This document shows, piece after piece, positions 34,419 to 43,690 of a stretch of DNA of 64,000 nucleotides (positions are counted from its first letter, which is position 1; each line of letters opens with the position of its first letter). The DNA is taken from positions 1,387,083-1,451,082 of the forward strand of contig NZ_QSNT01000001.1 of the NCBI RefSeq assembly GCF_009498525.1, given 5' to 3'. The translations under genes were made by a program, and so were the position numbers. The stretch comes from Rhizobium sp. ICMP 5592 (GTDB lineage Bacteria; Pseudomonadota; Alphaproteobacteria; Rhizobiales; Rhizobiaceae). The notes beneath the pieces are model-generated. The model was not told where the DNA came from and searched no databases. It saw only the letters and a list, made by a program, of their open reading frames with translations.

Positions 34419-35290
34419 GCAGCGCGGAATTGTTCGATGCGGTGCTACGCCGGCGTCAAGATGGCGGTGCCGGCGCCAATCCCTGGCTGGCGCCCGGCCT
34501 GCTCGTTCCGCTTGCCATCGTGGTGATTCTTGCCGTCGCCATATGGGAACCACAATGGTTCACCGTTTTCGATCCGGAGGCGGTGGATACGGATGCGATA
34601 CTGATGCCGCCGGATCTGCGGCATTGGTTCGGGACCGACGAGCTCGGGCGCGACCTGTTTTCCCGTGTCGTGCATGGAACATCGCTGTCGCTTGCGATCG
34701 GCATCGGCGCCACGTTGATCGCCACCCTCGGCGGCATTCTACTTGGCACGGCAGCAGCACTTGCGCCGAGGGCGGTCAGCCGCATTCTGGTTCGGCTGAT
34801 CGACATTCTCCTCGCCTTTCCCGAGATACTGCTGGCGCTACTGGTGATCGCCGTGCTTGGACGCGGGCCTTTGAACACGCTGCTTGCCGTCGGTTTTTCC
34901 AGCGTCGCCTCCTATGCGCGGCTGGTCCGTGCGCAGGTGATGCAGGTAAAGCTTTCGGGTTATGTCGAGCACGCCGTCACGCTTGGCGAGCATCCCTGGA
35001 CGATCGTCACCCGGCATATCGTACCAAACACGATCCGTCCGCTGCTGATCCTGGCAACGATTGGGGTGGGGAGTTCTGTGCTCTCCGCGTCGGCTTTGAG
35101 CTTTCTCGGCCTCGGCGTTGTACCGCCGGCGCCGGAGTGGGGCGCATTGCTGGCGAACGGCCGCAATTTCCTCGACATCGCTCCCTGGACCAGCCTGCTG
35201 CCGGCGACGGTGGTCGCCATCTCTGTGATCTCGATCACCCTTCTCGGCCGTCGGCTGCAGAACCTCTTGTCGAAGGGGGAAGCCCGTTGA
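34415..35290 (+). CDS. Peptide-type ABC transporter permease, DppC family
   Basis: 291-residue permease. GLLVPLAIVVILAVAIWEPQWF is the first membrane segment; HWFGTDELGRDLFSRVVHGTSLSLAIG the family signature; EHAVTLGEHPWTIVTRHIVPNTI the coupling loop; SASALSFLGLGVVPPAPEWG the late motif. ATGA overlap with the upstream permease; the last bases TTGA give the TTG start of the ATPase gene. Confidence 0.93.
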   Translation: MSSAELFDAVLRRRQDGGAGANPWLAPGLLVPLAIVVILAVAIWEPQWFTVFDPEAVDTDAILMPPDLRHWFGTDELGRDLFSRVVHGTSLSLAIGIGATLIATLGGILLGTAAALAPRAVSRILVRLIDILLAFPEILLALLVIAVLGRGPLNTLLAVGFSSVASYARLVRAQVMQVKLSGYVEHAVTLGEHPWTIVTRHIVPNTIRPLLILATIGVGSSVLSASALSFLGLGVVPPAPEWGALLANGRNFLDIAPWTSLLPATVVAISVISITLLGRRLQNLLSKGEAR

Positions 35291-36987
35291 ACCTGGATCA
35301 ATCCATCCTGCGGAGCCATTTCGCCGCTGTTCCTTCAAGTCCCGCGCTGCTGGAGGTGAAAGGGCTCAGTGTAACCTTTCCGACGCCGCGCGGCCGGGTT
35401 CAGGCGGTAAGGGACGTTTCCTTCCAAATCGCGGCCGGGGAAATCCTTGCGCTCGTCGGCGAGTCCGGGTCTGGAAAATCGGTGACGGCTCGTGCACTCG
35501 TCGGCCTTGCCGGCTCCCGGGCCGAGGTCCGGGCAGAAGCGATGACGCTTGTCGGCCATGATGGACAGGTGCTGGATCTTCTAGGCCTTTCCGAACGGTC
35601 GTGGCGTCAGATTCGCGGGCGCGAGGTCGGCTTCGTCCTACAGGACGCCTTGGTCTCCCTTGATCCCTTGCGTACGGTCGGCCGCGAGGTTGCCGAACCG
35701 ATCCTGGCGCACCGTTTGTTACCTCGATCGCAAGTGGCCGAGCGTGTCGAAGAACTGCTCGGTCGCGCCGGCATCCCCGACCCGAAAGTTCGCGCCGCCC
35801 AGTATCCGCACGAGTTGTCCGGCGGGTTGCGGCAAAGAGCGCTGATCGCTTCGGCGCTCGCCGCACAGCCGCGCCTGCTGATCGCCGACGAGCCGACCAC
35901 GGCGCTGGATGTGACGGTGCAGCGGCAGGTCCTTGCGGTTTTCAAGGAGCTGGCGCGAGCCGGTCATGCCGTTCTCATCATCACGCACGATCTCGCGGTT
36001 GCCGCGCAACTCGCCGACCGGGTGGTGGTGATGCAGAATGGTCAATTGGTGGAAACCGGTCCAGCGCGCGAAGTGCTGTCCGCGCCGCTGCACGATTATA
36101 CGCGCCGCCTGCTCGCGGCTGTGCCAACGGCGGCGACCCGTGGCCGCTGGCTGGGCGCAACCGACGGCGCACCGATCCGCCGCCAAGTCGTGGAGGCAGA
36201 AACACCGCTCTTGGAGATCCGCAATGTCTCGGTGAGCTTCAGGCGACCCGACGGCAGCCGGCTCGAGGCGGTCAGGCAGGTTTCGCTCGAGGTTGGCCGG
36301 GGCGAGACGCTCGGCATCGTCGGCGAATCCGGTTCCGGGAAGACGACGCTTGGCAAGGCCGCTCTGGGATTGCGGTACGTGGCCAGCGGCGACGTGCTCT
36401 TCGAAGGCAAGCCATGGAGCGCGCTTGCCGAAGCTGCGCGACGGCCCCTGCGCAGCCTCATCCAGACCATCAGCCAGGATCCTCTCGGCTCTTTCGATCC
36501 GCGCTTTACCGTGGAGCGGATCATCGACCAGCCGCTGCGGCTGCGCGGGAAGCTCGACCGGGCGGCGCGCCGGCGGAGAATGGCGGAATTGATCGAACAG
36601 GTCGGCCTTTCGCCGGAGCTTCTTGCGCGCCGGCCGAACACCTTGTCCGGCGGCCAGCGGCAGCGTGTGTCTATCGCCCAGGCGCTTGCGGCCGAACCGA
36701 AACTGCTGATCTGCGACGAGCCGGTGTCCGCGCTGGATGTCACGACGCAGGCGCAGGTGCTGGACTTGTTGGTCGATCTTCAGGGGCGGCTGGGATTGTC
36801 GATGGTCTTCATTTCGCACGATCTCGGCGTGGTTCAGCATATGAGCCATCGCATCGCCGTGATGAAGGACGGTGTGGTTGTCGAGACCGGACCGGTGGAG
36901 CAGCTCTTCGATCAGCCGCAGCATCCCTATACGCGCGACCTGATCGCCTCCGTGCCTTCACTTTCGGCGCCTGGGGAGCGAATATAA
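35287..36987 (+). CDS. Fused double ABC ATPase of a peptide-type importer, TTG start
   Basis: 566 residues, two nucleotide-binding domains. Domain 1: [14 protein letters not shown], signature LSGGLRQRALIASAL (QRQR changed to LRQR), [13 protein letters not shown]. Domain 2: [43 protein letters not shown]. No ATG fits: the frame is open far upstream inside the permease gene, and the best start is TTG at 35287, which overlaps the permease stop and has AAGGGGG 7 bases upstream. The N-terminus NLDQSILRSHFAAV precedes the first strand LLEVKGLSVTF. Last gene of the third peptide-type importer operon. Confidence 0.91.
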   Translation: MNLDQSILRSHFAAVPSSPALLEVKGLSVTFPTPRGRVQAVRDVSFQIAAGEILALVGESGSGKSVTARALVGLAGSRAEVRAEAMTLVGHDGQVLDLLGLSERSWRQIRGREVGFVLQDALVSLDPLRTVGREVAEPILAHRLLPRSQVAERVEELLGRAGIPDPKVRAAQYPHELSGGLRQRALIASALAAQPRLLIADEPTTALDVTVQRQVLAVFKELARAGHAVLIITHDLAVAAQLADRVVVMQNGQLVETGPAREVLSAPLHDYTRRLLAAVPTAATRGRWLGATDGAPIRRQVVEAETPLLEIRNVSVSFRRPDGSRLEAVRQVSLEVGRGETLGIVGESGSGKTTLGKAALGLRYVASGDVLFEGKPWSALAEAARRPLRSLIQTISQDPLGSFDPRFTVERIIDQPLRLRGKLDRAARRRRMAELIEQVGLSPELLARRPNTLSGGQRQRVSIAQALAAEPKLLICDEPVSALDVTTQAQVLDLLVDLQGRLGLSMVFISHDLGVVQHMSHRIAVMKDGVVVETGPVEQLFDQPQHPYTRDLIASVPSLSAPGERI

Positions 36988-37021
36988 CCGGCATGTCGAC
37001 TACAGCATTCGCGATTACCCG

Positions 37022-37420
37022 TTAAGCTGCGGTCCTCGCGTAAGCTTGTCCGGCTCTCGGATGGACGATGCAATCGGCCAATGCATTCGCTTCGCTCTGC
37101 TCCTCCGCATGACGCTGACCCCATCGGCAAAGCGCAAGCAATATGGGTTCCAGACCTAGTCCAAGATCCGTCGCCGTATATTCCACGCGGGCAGGGACCT
37201 CGGCAAAAATCTGTCGCCGGACGAGCCCATGCTCTTCCATTTCCCGCAGCTGCTGGATCAGAACCTTCTGCGTGATGTCGGGCATCATGCGCTTCAGCTC
37301 GGACAGGCGTTTCGGCTCGTCGAAGACATAATAGAGAATGACCGGTTTCCAGCGGCCGGCGATGACTTTCAGCGCGCGTTCGATGGGCAGTTTCGGCAGT
37401 CTTTTCGTCGGGTCCGCCAT
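37022..37420 (-). CDS. HxlR family transcriptional regulator
   Basis: 132-residue winged-helix regulator. The HxlR pattern is clear: LPIERALKVIAGRWKPVILYYVFDEPKRLSELKRMMPDITQKVLIQQLREMEEHGLVRR and VPARVEYTATDLGLGLEPIL. A near-perfect ribosome site (AGGAGGTGACC) sets the ATG at 37420 and rules out the longer frame to 37519. It is divergent from a quinone oxidoreductase, a pairing known for HxlR proteins that sense electrophiles, quinones or disulfide stress; no conserved sensory cysteine is evident in the N-terminal region, so the signal is open. Confidence 0.92.
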   Translation of the reverse strand: MADPTKRLPKLPIERALKVIAGRWKPVILYYVFDEPKRLSELKRMMPDITQKVLIQQLREMEEHGLVRRQIFAEVPARVEYTATDLGLGLEPILLALCRWGQRHAEEQSEANALADCIVHPRAGQAYARTAA

Positions 37421-37517
37421 GGTCACCTCCTGGTGGGTAAGGAACGAAAGGGTGTGTATTTTGGCGCGTAGTTCATAGGTAAAACCTGCCTCACAGCATT
37501 TCAACGTGAGGTCTGCC
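37421..37517. promoter_or_regulatory. Divergent promoter region HxlR / quinone oxidoreductase
   Basis: 97 bases. It contains AGGT-AAA-ACCT (37477-37487), a possible HxlR site, and CCTCAC (37489-37494), which is complementary to GTGAGG (37506-37511), the ribosome-site region of the oxidoreductase gene. Confidence 0.4.
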
Positions 37518-38504
37518 ATGAGAGCCGTTCAGTTCAATCGTTTCGGTCCGCCAAATGTCCTTGATGTCATTGAAATACCCGCTCCGGAACTGGCGCCGGG
37601 CGAGGTTTTGGTGCGTGTCCATGCGGCCGGGGTCAACTATTTCGAAGTGCTGATGCGGGCCGACCGCTACGCCGTGACGCCCGAGCTGCCGATGATCCCG
37701 GGCGTTGAAGTGGCCGGCGTTGTCGAGCGGGTCGGCGCGCGGGCCGATCCGGAGTTGCTCGGTGCTCGCGTCGGCGTTCCCTTGTTCGCGCTCGGGCGCG
37801 GCGGCGGTTATGCGGAGTTCATCGCCGTCGACGTCGCGTCTCTGGTCCACCTGCCGGATCACATCGGCTTTGACGACGCCGTAGCGCTGATGGTGCAGGG
37901 ATTGACGGCACTGCACATGACGCGGCGCAACCCGCCGAAGGGCAAGAGGGTTCTCATCACCGCAGCTGCCGGCGGCGTCGGTTCGTTGCTCTTGCAATTG
38001 GCCAAGCGGGAGGGCGCGCGGCAGGTGATCGCGGTGGCAAGCACGAAGGAGAAACGGGATCTCGCCTTGTCGCTCGGCGCCGATCTGGCGATCGACTACG
38101 GCGAAGCGAATTGGGCAGATGTCGTCAGAGCGCAGACCGACGATGTCGGCGTGGATATCCTCTACGACACCGTCGGCGGTTCCGTGACGAAAGCGGCATT
38201 GGCAGCGCTGGCGCCAGGTGGCGAATTGATCTTCGCCGCACTCGGCCGTTTCGATCTCGACAAGGCCGATATGGATCAATTGCTCTCGCAAAACCAGTCG
38301 TTGGCGGGCTTTGCTCTTTTGCCCTTGCTTTCCCCGGAAAGCATCAGGCCCGATCTAGCGGAGCTCTTCAAGCTTGCCGCCAGTCATCAGCTCCGCGTCC
38401 TGCACGGCGGTCGATTTTTGCTTCACGAGGCTTGGCGTGCCCATGAAGCGATCGAAAGCCGCACCGTCGGCGGGAAGATCGTGTTGGTTCCCCGAGGACT
38501 ATGA
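37518..38504 (+). CDS. NADPH:quinone reductase-type zinc-less medium-chain dehydrogenase
   Basis: 328-residue MDR-superfamily oxidoreductase. GroES-like N-terminus MRAVQFNRFGPPNVLDVIEIPAPELAPGEVLVRVHAAGVNYFEV, then the quinone-reductase marker VLITAAAGGVGSLLLQLAKREGA (NADPH Rossmann loop, about residues 145-167) and VDILYDTVGG. No zinc-ligand cysteine cluster is seen, fitting the quinone-reductase branch. An in-frame GTG at 37506 is less likely. Probably reduces quinones or enals, under control of the divergent HxlR gene. It is convergent with the ABC exporter gene, only 3 bases apart. Confidence 0.91.
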   Translation: MRAVQFNRFGPPNVLDVIEIPAPELAPGEVLVRVHAAGVNYFEVLMRADRYAVTPELPMIPGVEVAGVVERVGARADPELLGARVGVPLFALGRGGGYAEFIAVDVASLVHLPDHIGFDDAVALMVQGLTALHMTRRNPPKGKRVLITAAAGGVGSLLLQLAKREGARQVIAVASTKEKRDLALSLGADLAIDYGEANWADVVRAQTDDVGVDILYDTVGGSVTKAALAALAPGGELIFAALGRFDLDKADMDQLLSQNQSLAGFALLPLLSPESIRPDLAELFKLAASHQLRVLHGGRFLLHEAWRAHEAIESRTVGGKIVLVPRGL

Positions 38505-38507
38505 GTT

Positions 38508-40295
38508 CTAATGCTTCTCCAGCACCTGATGCTCGTAGAGCTGATCCATGCTCAAAGAGGCGACTGCGGCAAACGGGGTTTGGTTGCGGACGCCGCCGCC
38601 GCCGAGGATGACGATTTCGTCGCAGAATGAAATCGTGCTGTGATGATGGCTGATGACGATGGTCGTGCGGCGGCCGGCTCTTGACTTCAAGGTCTCGACG
38701 ATGGCCGCTTCCGACAATCCATCCACAGCGTTGGTGGCTTCGTCAAGGATCAGGATGTCGGGATCACGGACAAGCGCCCTCGCCAGCGCTATTCGCTGCC
38801 GTTGGCCCGCCGATAGGCTTGCTCCCCTGTAGCCGACCACTGTTTCATATCCGTCGGGTAGCTTCTCGATGAACTCGTGCGCCTCGGCGAGCCTGGCTGC
38901 GCTTTCCGCCTCGGCGAGTGAAGCGTTTTGTCCATAGGTAATATTTTCCAGGATTGTGCCGTCCACGAGCTCCAGATCCTGGCTGGCAAGCGCAATCCTG
39001 CCTCGCCACTGGGCAGGATCGATCCGGCTCAACGGCAATCCGTCAAGGAGAATGTCGCCTTCGTCAGGCTCGACAAATCGGCAGAGAAGATTGACGATCG
39101 TCGTCTTTCCGGCGCCTGACCGGCCGATGATTGCTGTCGAGCACCCCTGGCGGATATCGAAGCTGGCGGAGCGCAGCACCACGGCCCGGGAGCTGGAGCC
39201 GGGATATTTGAAGGTCACCCGGTCGAACTTGATCTGCTGGCGGAGTTCATGTGCCGGTTGCTGTCCCGCCGGCGGCTTCGGCTTGTCGGAAGAATCCAGT
39301 AGCCATCGAACCTCTTCCAGGGAGCCGCTCCACCCCTGTACCTGGCTCCATGCTTGCTGCAAGGCACGCACATGCGGCTGTAGCCTGTAGAGCAGGACCA
39401 CGAAAGCAACGATGATCGGAAAGCTTATGCCCCAAAGCCATGCGCTCACAACCACCGCCAGGAAGAGTGCCGAATGCAGCACTTCGGTTAGTGGCGGCAA
39501 GATGCCCTGACGGGTCTGGAGGACAAATCCCGCCTTGCGCACGGCATTCGACGCCCCGTCGAATACGGCTTTCTCGCGCTCTTCCTGCCCGAATATACGG
39601 ATGAGTCGTCCGGCATGAACAAGATGAAGCATTCTGGTGGCAAGTTCGTTGTTGAACGACGTGACGTCGCGGCTGGGCAGTTTGAGCCCGGCCGACAGGA
39701 CTGCATGCGCGATCTGGATGAGGACGAGGCCAACGGCGACGCAGAGCGTCATTTGCCATGACAGAAGCAACAGAAAGGCCAAAAGAATGATGGCGGCCGA
39801 TGCGTTCACGATGGCCGCAAGCGCTGTCTGTATCGCATCCGATGCTCGCCATGATTCATTGGAAATGATGTTCAGCAGCCGCCCCGGGCTTTCCTTCAGG
39901 AAGAATGGATATCCGATCTTCAAAAGCTGGTCGGCAAGCGCGCTTCGGATTGCATGGCCGGCTTTGCCGTAGATGAAGTTGGTGAGTGCGGTATTGGCGA
40001 AGGCCAGGACATTCTTCAGGGTGATCAGTGCGAGCACGGCAGCGGCGATGACCAGCAACCTTTGCCGATCATCCAGGCCGGATCCCATCTGCTGGAAGGC
40101 GGCGGAGAGACCGCCCATTCCCGACGGATCCTTCTGGCCGCCGATGATGCCGAGCATGGGAATAATCAGGCCGATGCCTGCGCCCTCCAATACCGCGCTA
40201 CCTAGCCCCAAGAAGACCACGACCGGAAGCAGGCGCGTCTGCTGGCCTAACGCGTGGCGTAATAGCTGCAGGCCGGGCAGGAAGAATTTCAGCAT
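38508..40295 (-). CDS. ABC exporter, fused membrane and ATPase domains (MsbA/ABCB type)
   Basis: 595 residues: N-terminal six-helix exporter membrane domain (first helix VVVFLGLGSAVLEGAGIGLIIPML) and C-terminal ATPase with Walker A GRSGAGKTT near residue 391, signature LSAGQRQRIALARAL near 493 and Walker B ILILDEATNAVD. The A in LSAGQ is a common variant. I use the ATG at 40295 (MLKFFLPGLQLLRHAL); the longer frame upstream lies inside the glycosyltransferase gene. As the last gene after two glycosyltransferases and an acyltransferase, it probably flips a lipid-linked or glycolipid product. Confidence 0.91.
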   Translation of the reverse strand: MLKFFLPGLQLLRHALGQQTRLLPVVVFLGLGSAVLEGAGIGLIIPMLGIIGGQKDPSGMGGLSAAFQQMGSGLDDRQRLLVIAAAVLALITLKNVLAFANTALTNFIYGKAGHAIRSALADQLLKIGYPFFLKESPGRLLNIISNESWRASDAIQTALAAIVNASAAIILLAFLLLLSWQMTLCVAVGLVLIQIAHAVLSAGLKLPSRDVTSFNNELATRMLHLVHAGRLIRIFGQEEREKAVFDGASNAVRKAGFVLQTRQGILPPLTEVLHSALFLAVVVSAWLWGISFPIIVAFVVLLYRLQPHVRALQQAWSQVQGWSGSLEEVRWLLDSSDKPKPPAGQQPAHELRQQIKFDRVTFKYPGSSSRAVVLRSASFDIRQGCSTAIIGRSGAGKTTIVNLLCRFVEPDEGDILLDGLPLSRIDPAQWRGRIALASQDLELVDGTILENITYGQNASLAEAESAARLAEAHEFIEKLPDGYETVVGYRGASLSAGQRQRIALARALVRDPDILILDEATNAVDGLSEAAIVETLKSRAGRRTTIVISHHHSTISFCDEIVILGGGGVRNQTPFAAVASLSMDQLYEHQVLEKH

Positions 40296-40303
40296 GGCGG
40301 ATA

Positions 40304-41329
40304 TCACCTCAGCGAACGAGCTGCCTGTTTGATCTGGTTTACTTCCGGCTGCCCCGACCGGCCGGTCACAGTGAGACGCACGAATTCGGCGGCACCCAGC
40401 AAATTCATGAATACGATCGGCCAGTGCGATAGCGAGACTTCCGGGTCGAAGCGGGACCCACCCAACAGCTCTTGCCAGGCCGACCGAAGGGTCCAGCAGA
40501 AATGACGAAGTAACCACGGAGCCTTGAATATGTGTTTCAGGCAAAGCCCTCCGTTTCCAAGGCTGTAGCTTCGGTGAAGACGCTCGATCGCCTCGCGCGT
40601 ATCTCGCCCATGATAATGGAAAACAGTCATGTCGGGCACATATTCGATGGGGACGCCGAGTTGGAAGGCGCGGACCAGATAATCGGTATCCTCGGCGGAT
40701 TGCAGGGCGGCGCCGGCGCCGAACCGCTCATCAAAAAGGCCGACGCGCATGGCGACTTCGCGATGCATGGTCATGTTGCAACCCAGTATGAAGCCGCCGG
40801 GATGGACATCCGGGCTGAAAAATGCACGCTCCGGCGATCGCTTGATCGTGAAGGGCAGATCACATGCATTGCCGAGTTCGACGCGACCGCCCCGAATGAT
40901 ATATTGCTCGCCGGTCATATAGTGCTGCTGCAGGTCTTGCAGATAGCGGTCGTCGATCTCGCAGTCATCGTCGATGAAAACCAGGATCTGGCCGCGCGAC
41001 CGCGCCATGCCCGTATTGCGGGCGGCGGCTAGGCCGCGGCGTGGTTCCGTCAGGGGTATGATCGCCATGCTCGACGTCGTCGTGATATGGGCCAGGCGTT
41101 CGGCGGTATTGTCGGTCGAGCCGTTGTCGACAACCACAAGTTCGCTCGCCATCGTGGCATGCGAGAGACAGGCGACCTCGATCGACCGGATGCAGGCTTC
41201 GAGTGCTTCGGCGCGGTTGCGGGTGCAGACTATGAAGCTCACCACGGGATCCTGCCCTACGGAAGAGCATGGAACCTTGGCGGCCTCCCGCGTGTGCTCT
41301 CGCACTATGTCGGGGCGTCCCCCGGACAT
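40304..41329 (-). CDS. Glycosyltransferase family 2
   Basis: 341 residues, GT-A fold. VSFIVCTRNRAEALEACIRSIE near the N-terminus, VVVDNGSTDNTAERL, GLAAARNTGMARSRGQILVFIDDDCEIDD (the D-x-D-type metal site IDDDC), then FDERFGAGAALQSAEDTDYLVRAFQLG and HYHGR. It starts one base after the stop of the neighbouring GT2 gene. Substrate unknown. The preceding in-frame region (to 41452) belongs to that neighbour. Confidence 0.91.
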   Translation of the reverse strand: MSGGRPDIVREHTREAAKVPCSSVGQDPVVSFIVCTRNRAEALEACIRSIEVACLSHATMASELVVVDNGSTDNTAERLAHITTTSSMAIIPLTEPRRGLAAARNTGMARSRGQILVFIDDDCEIDDRYLQDLQQHYMTGEQYIIRGGRVELGNACDLPFTIKRSPERAFFSPDVHPGGFILGCNMTMHREVAMRVGLFDERFGAGAALQSAEDTDYLVRAFQLGVPIEYVPDMTVFHYHGRDTREAIERLHRSYSLGNGGLCLKHIFKAPWLLRHFCWTLRSAWQELLGGSRFDPEVSLSHWPIVFMNLLGAAEFVRLTVTGRSGQPEVNQIKQAARSLR

Positions 41330-41330
41330 G

Positions 41331-42434
41331 CTATGCGAGACCCTGAAGCGGTGGCACCGCTTTGACAGGCACTGATTGCCTATATCGTGCCAGCGCGTCG
41401 AGCTGCGTGCTTGCCTCGCTCCAGACGCGGCTGCACCATGGCGCATAGGCACCGGCGCGAAGGCCGTAGCGTTCTCGGCGCCGGATGAGGTGCCATTTTC
41501 CGGTGCGCGTCAGGAATGCGTGCGTCAGCTGTGGTTGCTTCTCGTCAGCGATGAGCTGGTAGAGGAAGTAGAAGAAACACAAAGCACCATCTTCATAGCT
41601 TGACGACGATGCCTCGGTCCGAGCCGCGATTTTTTCTTCCATGGAGACAAGACAGTCGGCAACGCGGCGAACCGTGTCGGGCGTTACCATCACACCGATG
41701 TCGTGTAGAGCGTCCGGATCATCGATCAAGGATTCCCGCAGAAGATTTTCGGCGGCGATCTTCAGATGGGTACGGCGCATTTGCCGTTTATGCTTGTTCG
41801 TGACGCTCTCGTCGTGAATGCGGTATGCGACCTGGCTCTCCTCGATCATGGCGGCCGGAAACTCTCGCGTGATCCGCCGGAACAGATCGAAGTCTTCCGC
41901 ATGTACATAGCTTGCGTCATACATCAGCATGCCTTGCGGGATGACATTGCGATTGTACATCACGGTCGAGTGCATGAAGACGGTGTAGAACATCGACAGT
42001 ACATGCCAGTCCGCTGAAAGATGGATCGGGTTTTGCGTGCCGCGCACGACACGATTGCCGATGAGCCGGTCGATGCCCGTGCCACTGATCGCAAGCTCGG
42101 GCCGCTGCGTGAACAAGGAAACCTGTCGCGAGAGGCGCGTCGAATAGGAAATATCGTCGGCGTCCATTCTGGCGACAAGATCGCCTTTCGCCAGAGTCAT
42201 GCCTTCGTTCAAGGTTGCGATAAGACCACGGTTCTCCCGCGAGACGATGCGGACCCGATCATCGGCCTTTTGGTAGCGTTGCAGGATATTCAGCGATCGA
42301 TCGGTGGAGCCGTCGTCGATTGCGATGACGTCGAGGCGCTCGTGATCCTGGCGCAGGATGCTTTCGATCGCCGCGGCAAGATAAAGTTCACCGTTGTAGA
42401 CGGGCAGCACGACGGAAACCAGTGGAACAGACAT
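41331..42434 (-). CDS. Glycosyltransferase family 2
   Basis: 367 residues, GT-A fold. VSVVLPVYNGELYLAAAIESILRQ, AIDDGSTDRSLNIL, SRENRGLIATLNEGMTLAKGDLVARMDADDIS (DxD site in MDADD), and SYVHAEDFDLFRRI with the ED(F/Y)D catalytic-base motif. It overlaps the acyltransferase stop by one base (TAATG). The C-terminal 100 residues do not match a domain I recognise. Confidence 0.92.
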   Translation of the reverse strand: MSVPLVSVVLPVYNGELYLAAAIESILRQDHERLDVIAIDDGSTDRSLNILQRYQKADDRVRIVSRENRGLIATLNEGMTLAKGDLVARMDADDISYSTRLSRQVSLFTQRPELAISGTGIDRLIGNRVVRGTQNPIHLSADWHVLSMFYTVFMHSTVMYNRNVIPQGMLMYDASYVHAEDFDLFRRITREFPAAMIEESQVAYRIHDESVTNKHKRQMRRTHLKIAAENLLRESLIDDPDALHDIGVMVTPDTVRRVADCLVSMEEKIAARTEASSSSYEDGALCFFYFLYQLIADEKQPQLTHAFLTRTGKWHLIRRRERYGLRAGAYAPWCSRVWSEASTQLDALARYRQSVPVKAVPPLQGLA

Positions 42435-43570
42435 TATTCAGCTCGCATGCTTATTGGAGATCGGAGGTCTGGGCTGCCCGCAGCTGCGGAGGAGGGAGCA
42501 AGGGCATGATCTTTCGAGGCTACGTAAGGGAAATAGCGCTTGAGACTATTGAGCGGCTTTTCAAAGAACACCCAAGAAACCGAGGCGAGTATCAAGGTGG
42601 CCGCACTGCCGATGACGAAGCGAGCGGGGCTTTGTTCCGAGACATTCATCGGGATCCAGGGCTGAGCCTTGACGATCAAGGACAGGACGATCGGATGGAA
42701 AAGGTAGATGCCGTAACTGATGCGTCCGATAGTCATTATAGGCGGGAGTTCGAGCAGCCGGCCAATAGGGCCTCCAAGGCCGGACGAACAGCATCCGACC
42801 AGCATGACCAGCGGTACGAGCGGAAAAACTTCGCTGCCGATCCAGACCGTCCAGTCGAGCAGCGGTGTCGTGGGTTCTGATCTCAGCCATAGCGCGATGA
42901 CAGCTGCGGCCGTAAGCGGCATCCAGCTCAGCCGCATCCATTGCGGCCAGGCATCGGTCCTGCCGCGATAAGCCGCGAGCAGCGCGCCCGCCGCCAGCGC
43001 GTCCATCGACGCCGAGGGAAGCAGATCGCGCATGAGCGAAGGGGTTCCTGTCAGCGGCCAACAGAGGCGGTAAGCGATTGAGCACGCAATGACGGCAACG
43101 CAGATCCGTTCGATCATCTGACGTGGCGCCAGCAGCATCACCAGTGGCCAGACAATATAGAATTGCTCCTCGATGCTGAGGCTCCAGGTATGGCACAGGA
43201 TCCAGGGCGTCCATTGATCGCGAATGGCATACCAGTAGTTCGATAGATAAAGCGCGTGCCATTTCAGGCTGCCGCGAGCGCCCTCAAGGTTGACGAACCA
43301 AACGAAGCCAAGCATCGCGAAATAGGGAGGAAATATACGCAGCGCGCGGCGGATGTAGAATGATTTCAGCGCGGTGGCCGGCTCATATTGAATGGCGGAG
43401 CGCGCGTCCAGCAACAGTCGTGTGATCAGGAATCCACTGATCACAAAGAAGAGACGGACACCGAGATGCCCCCAAAAATTTCCGTCGGCCGCAACGAAAT
43501 GCGCGTATAGCACCATCGTGACGGCAAGCGTTCTCAACCCGTCCAATTGGCGGTCGCGTGTATTCGACAT
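42434..43570 (-). CDS. Acyltransferase family 3 (OafA/YrhL type)
   Basis: 378-residue integral-membrane O-acyltransferase that modifies a saccharide with acetyl or another acyl group. The start RQLDGLRTLAVTMVLYAHFVA has the family R-x-x-D-x-L-R and catalytic-region histidine, then FFVISGFLITRLLL and FYIRRALRIFPPYF (the R-R-x-x-R-I-x-P motif), SLSIEEQFYIVWPL, and ISYGIYLFHPIVL near the end. No SGNH domain is attached. ATG at 43570 preferred over GTG at 43576. It heads the four-gene glycan cluster. Confidence 0.92.
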   Translation of the reverse strand: MSNTRDRQLDGLRTLAVTMVLYAHFVAADGNFWGHLGVRLFFVISGFLITRLLLDARSAIQYEPATALKSFYIRRALRIFPPYFAMLGFVWFVNLEGARGSLKWHALYLSNYWYAIRDQWTPWILCHTWSLSIEEQFYIVWPLVMLLAPRQMIERICVAVIACSIAYRLCWPLTGTPSLMRDLLPSASMDALAAGALLAAYRGRTDAWPQWMRLSWMPLTAAAVIALWLRSEPTTPLLDWTVWIGSEVFPLVPLVMLVGCCSSGLGGPIGRLLELPPIMTIGRISYGIYLFHPIVLSLIVKAQPWIPMNVSEQSPARFVIGSAATLILASVSWVFFEKPLNSLKRYFPYVASKDHALAPSSAAAGSPDLRSPISMRAE

Positions 43571-43690
43571 AGACACCCCCGGCTCTCAGCCTTTGTCGGA
43601 CACTCTCCTTGACGGCGCCAACTCCCCACCACTGTTCTTGTCGTTTGCGTCTTACTCTTCTTTTGAAGCCGCTTGCGGACCCATGAGGCG

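Noticed and set aside
35719..36924. - strand open frame opposite the fused ATPase
   Set aside because: Antisense of two intact ABC domains; no independent support.
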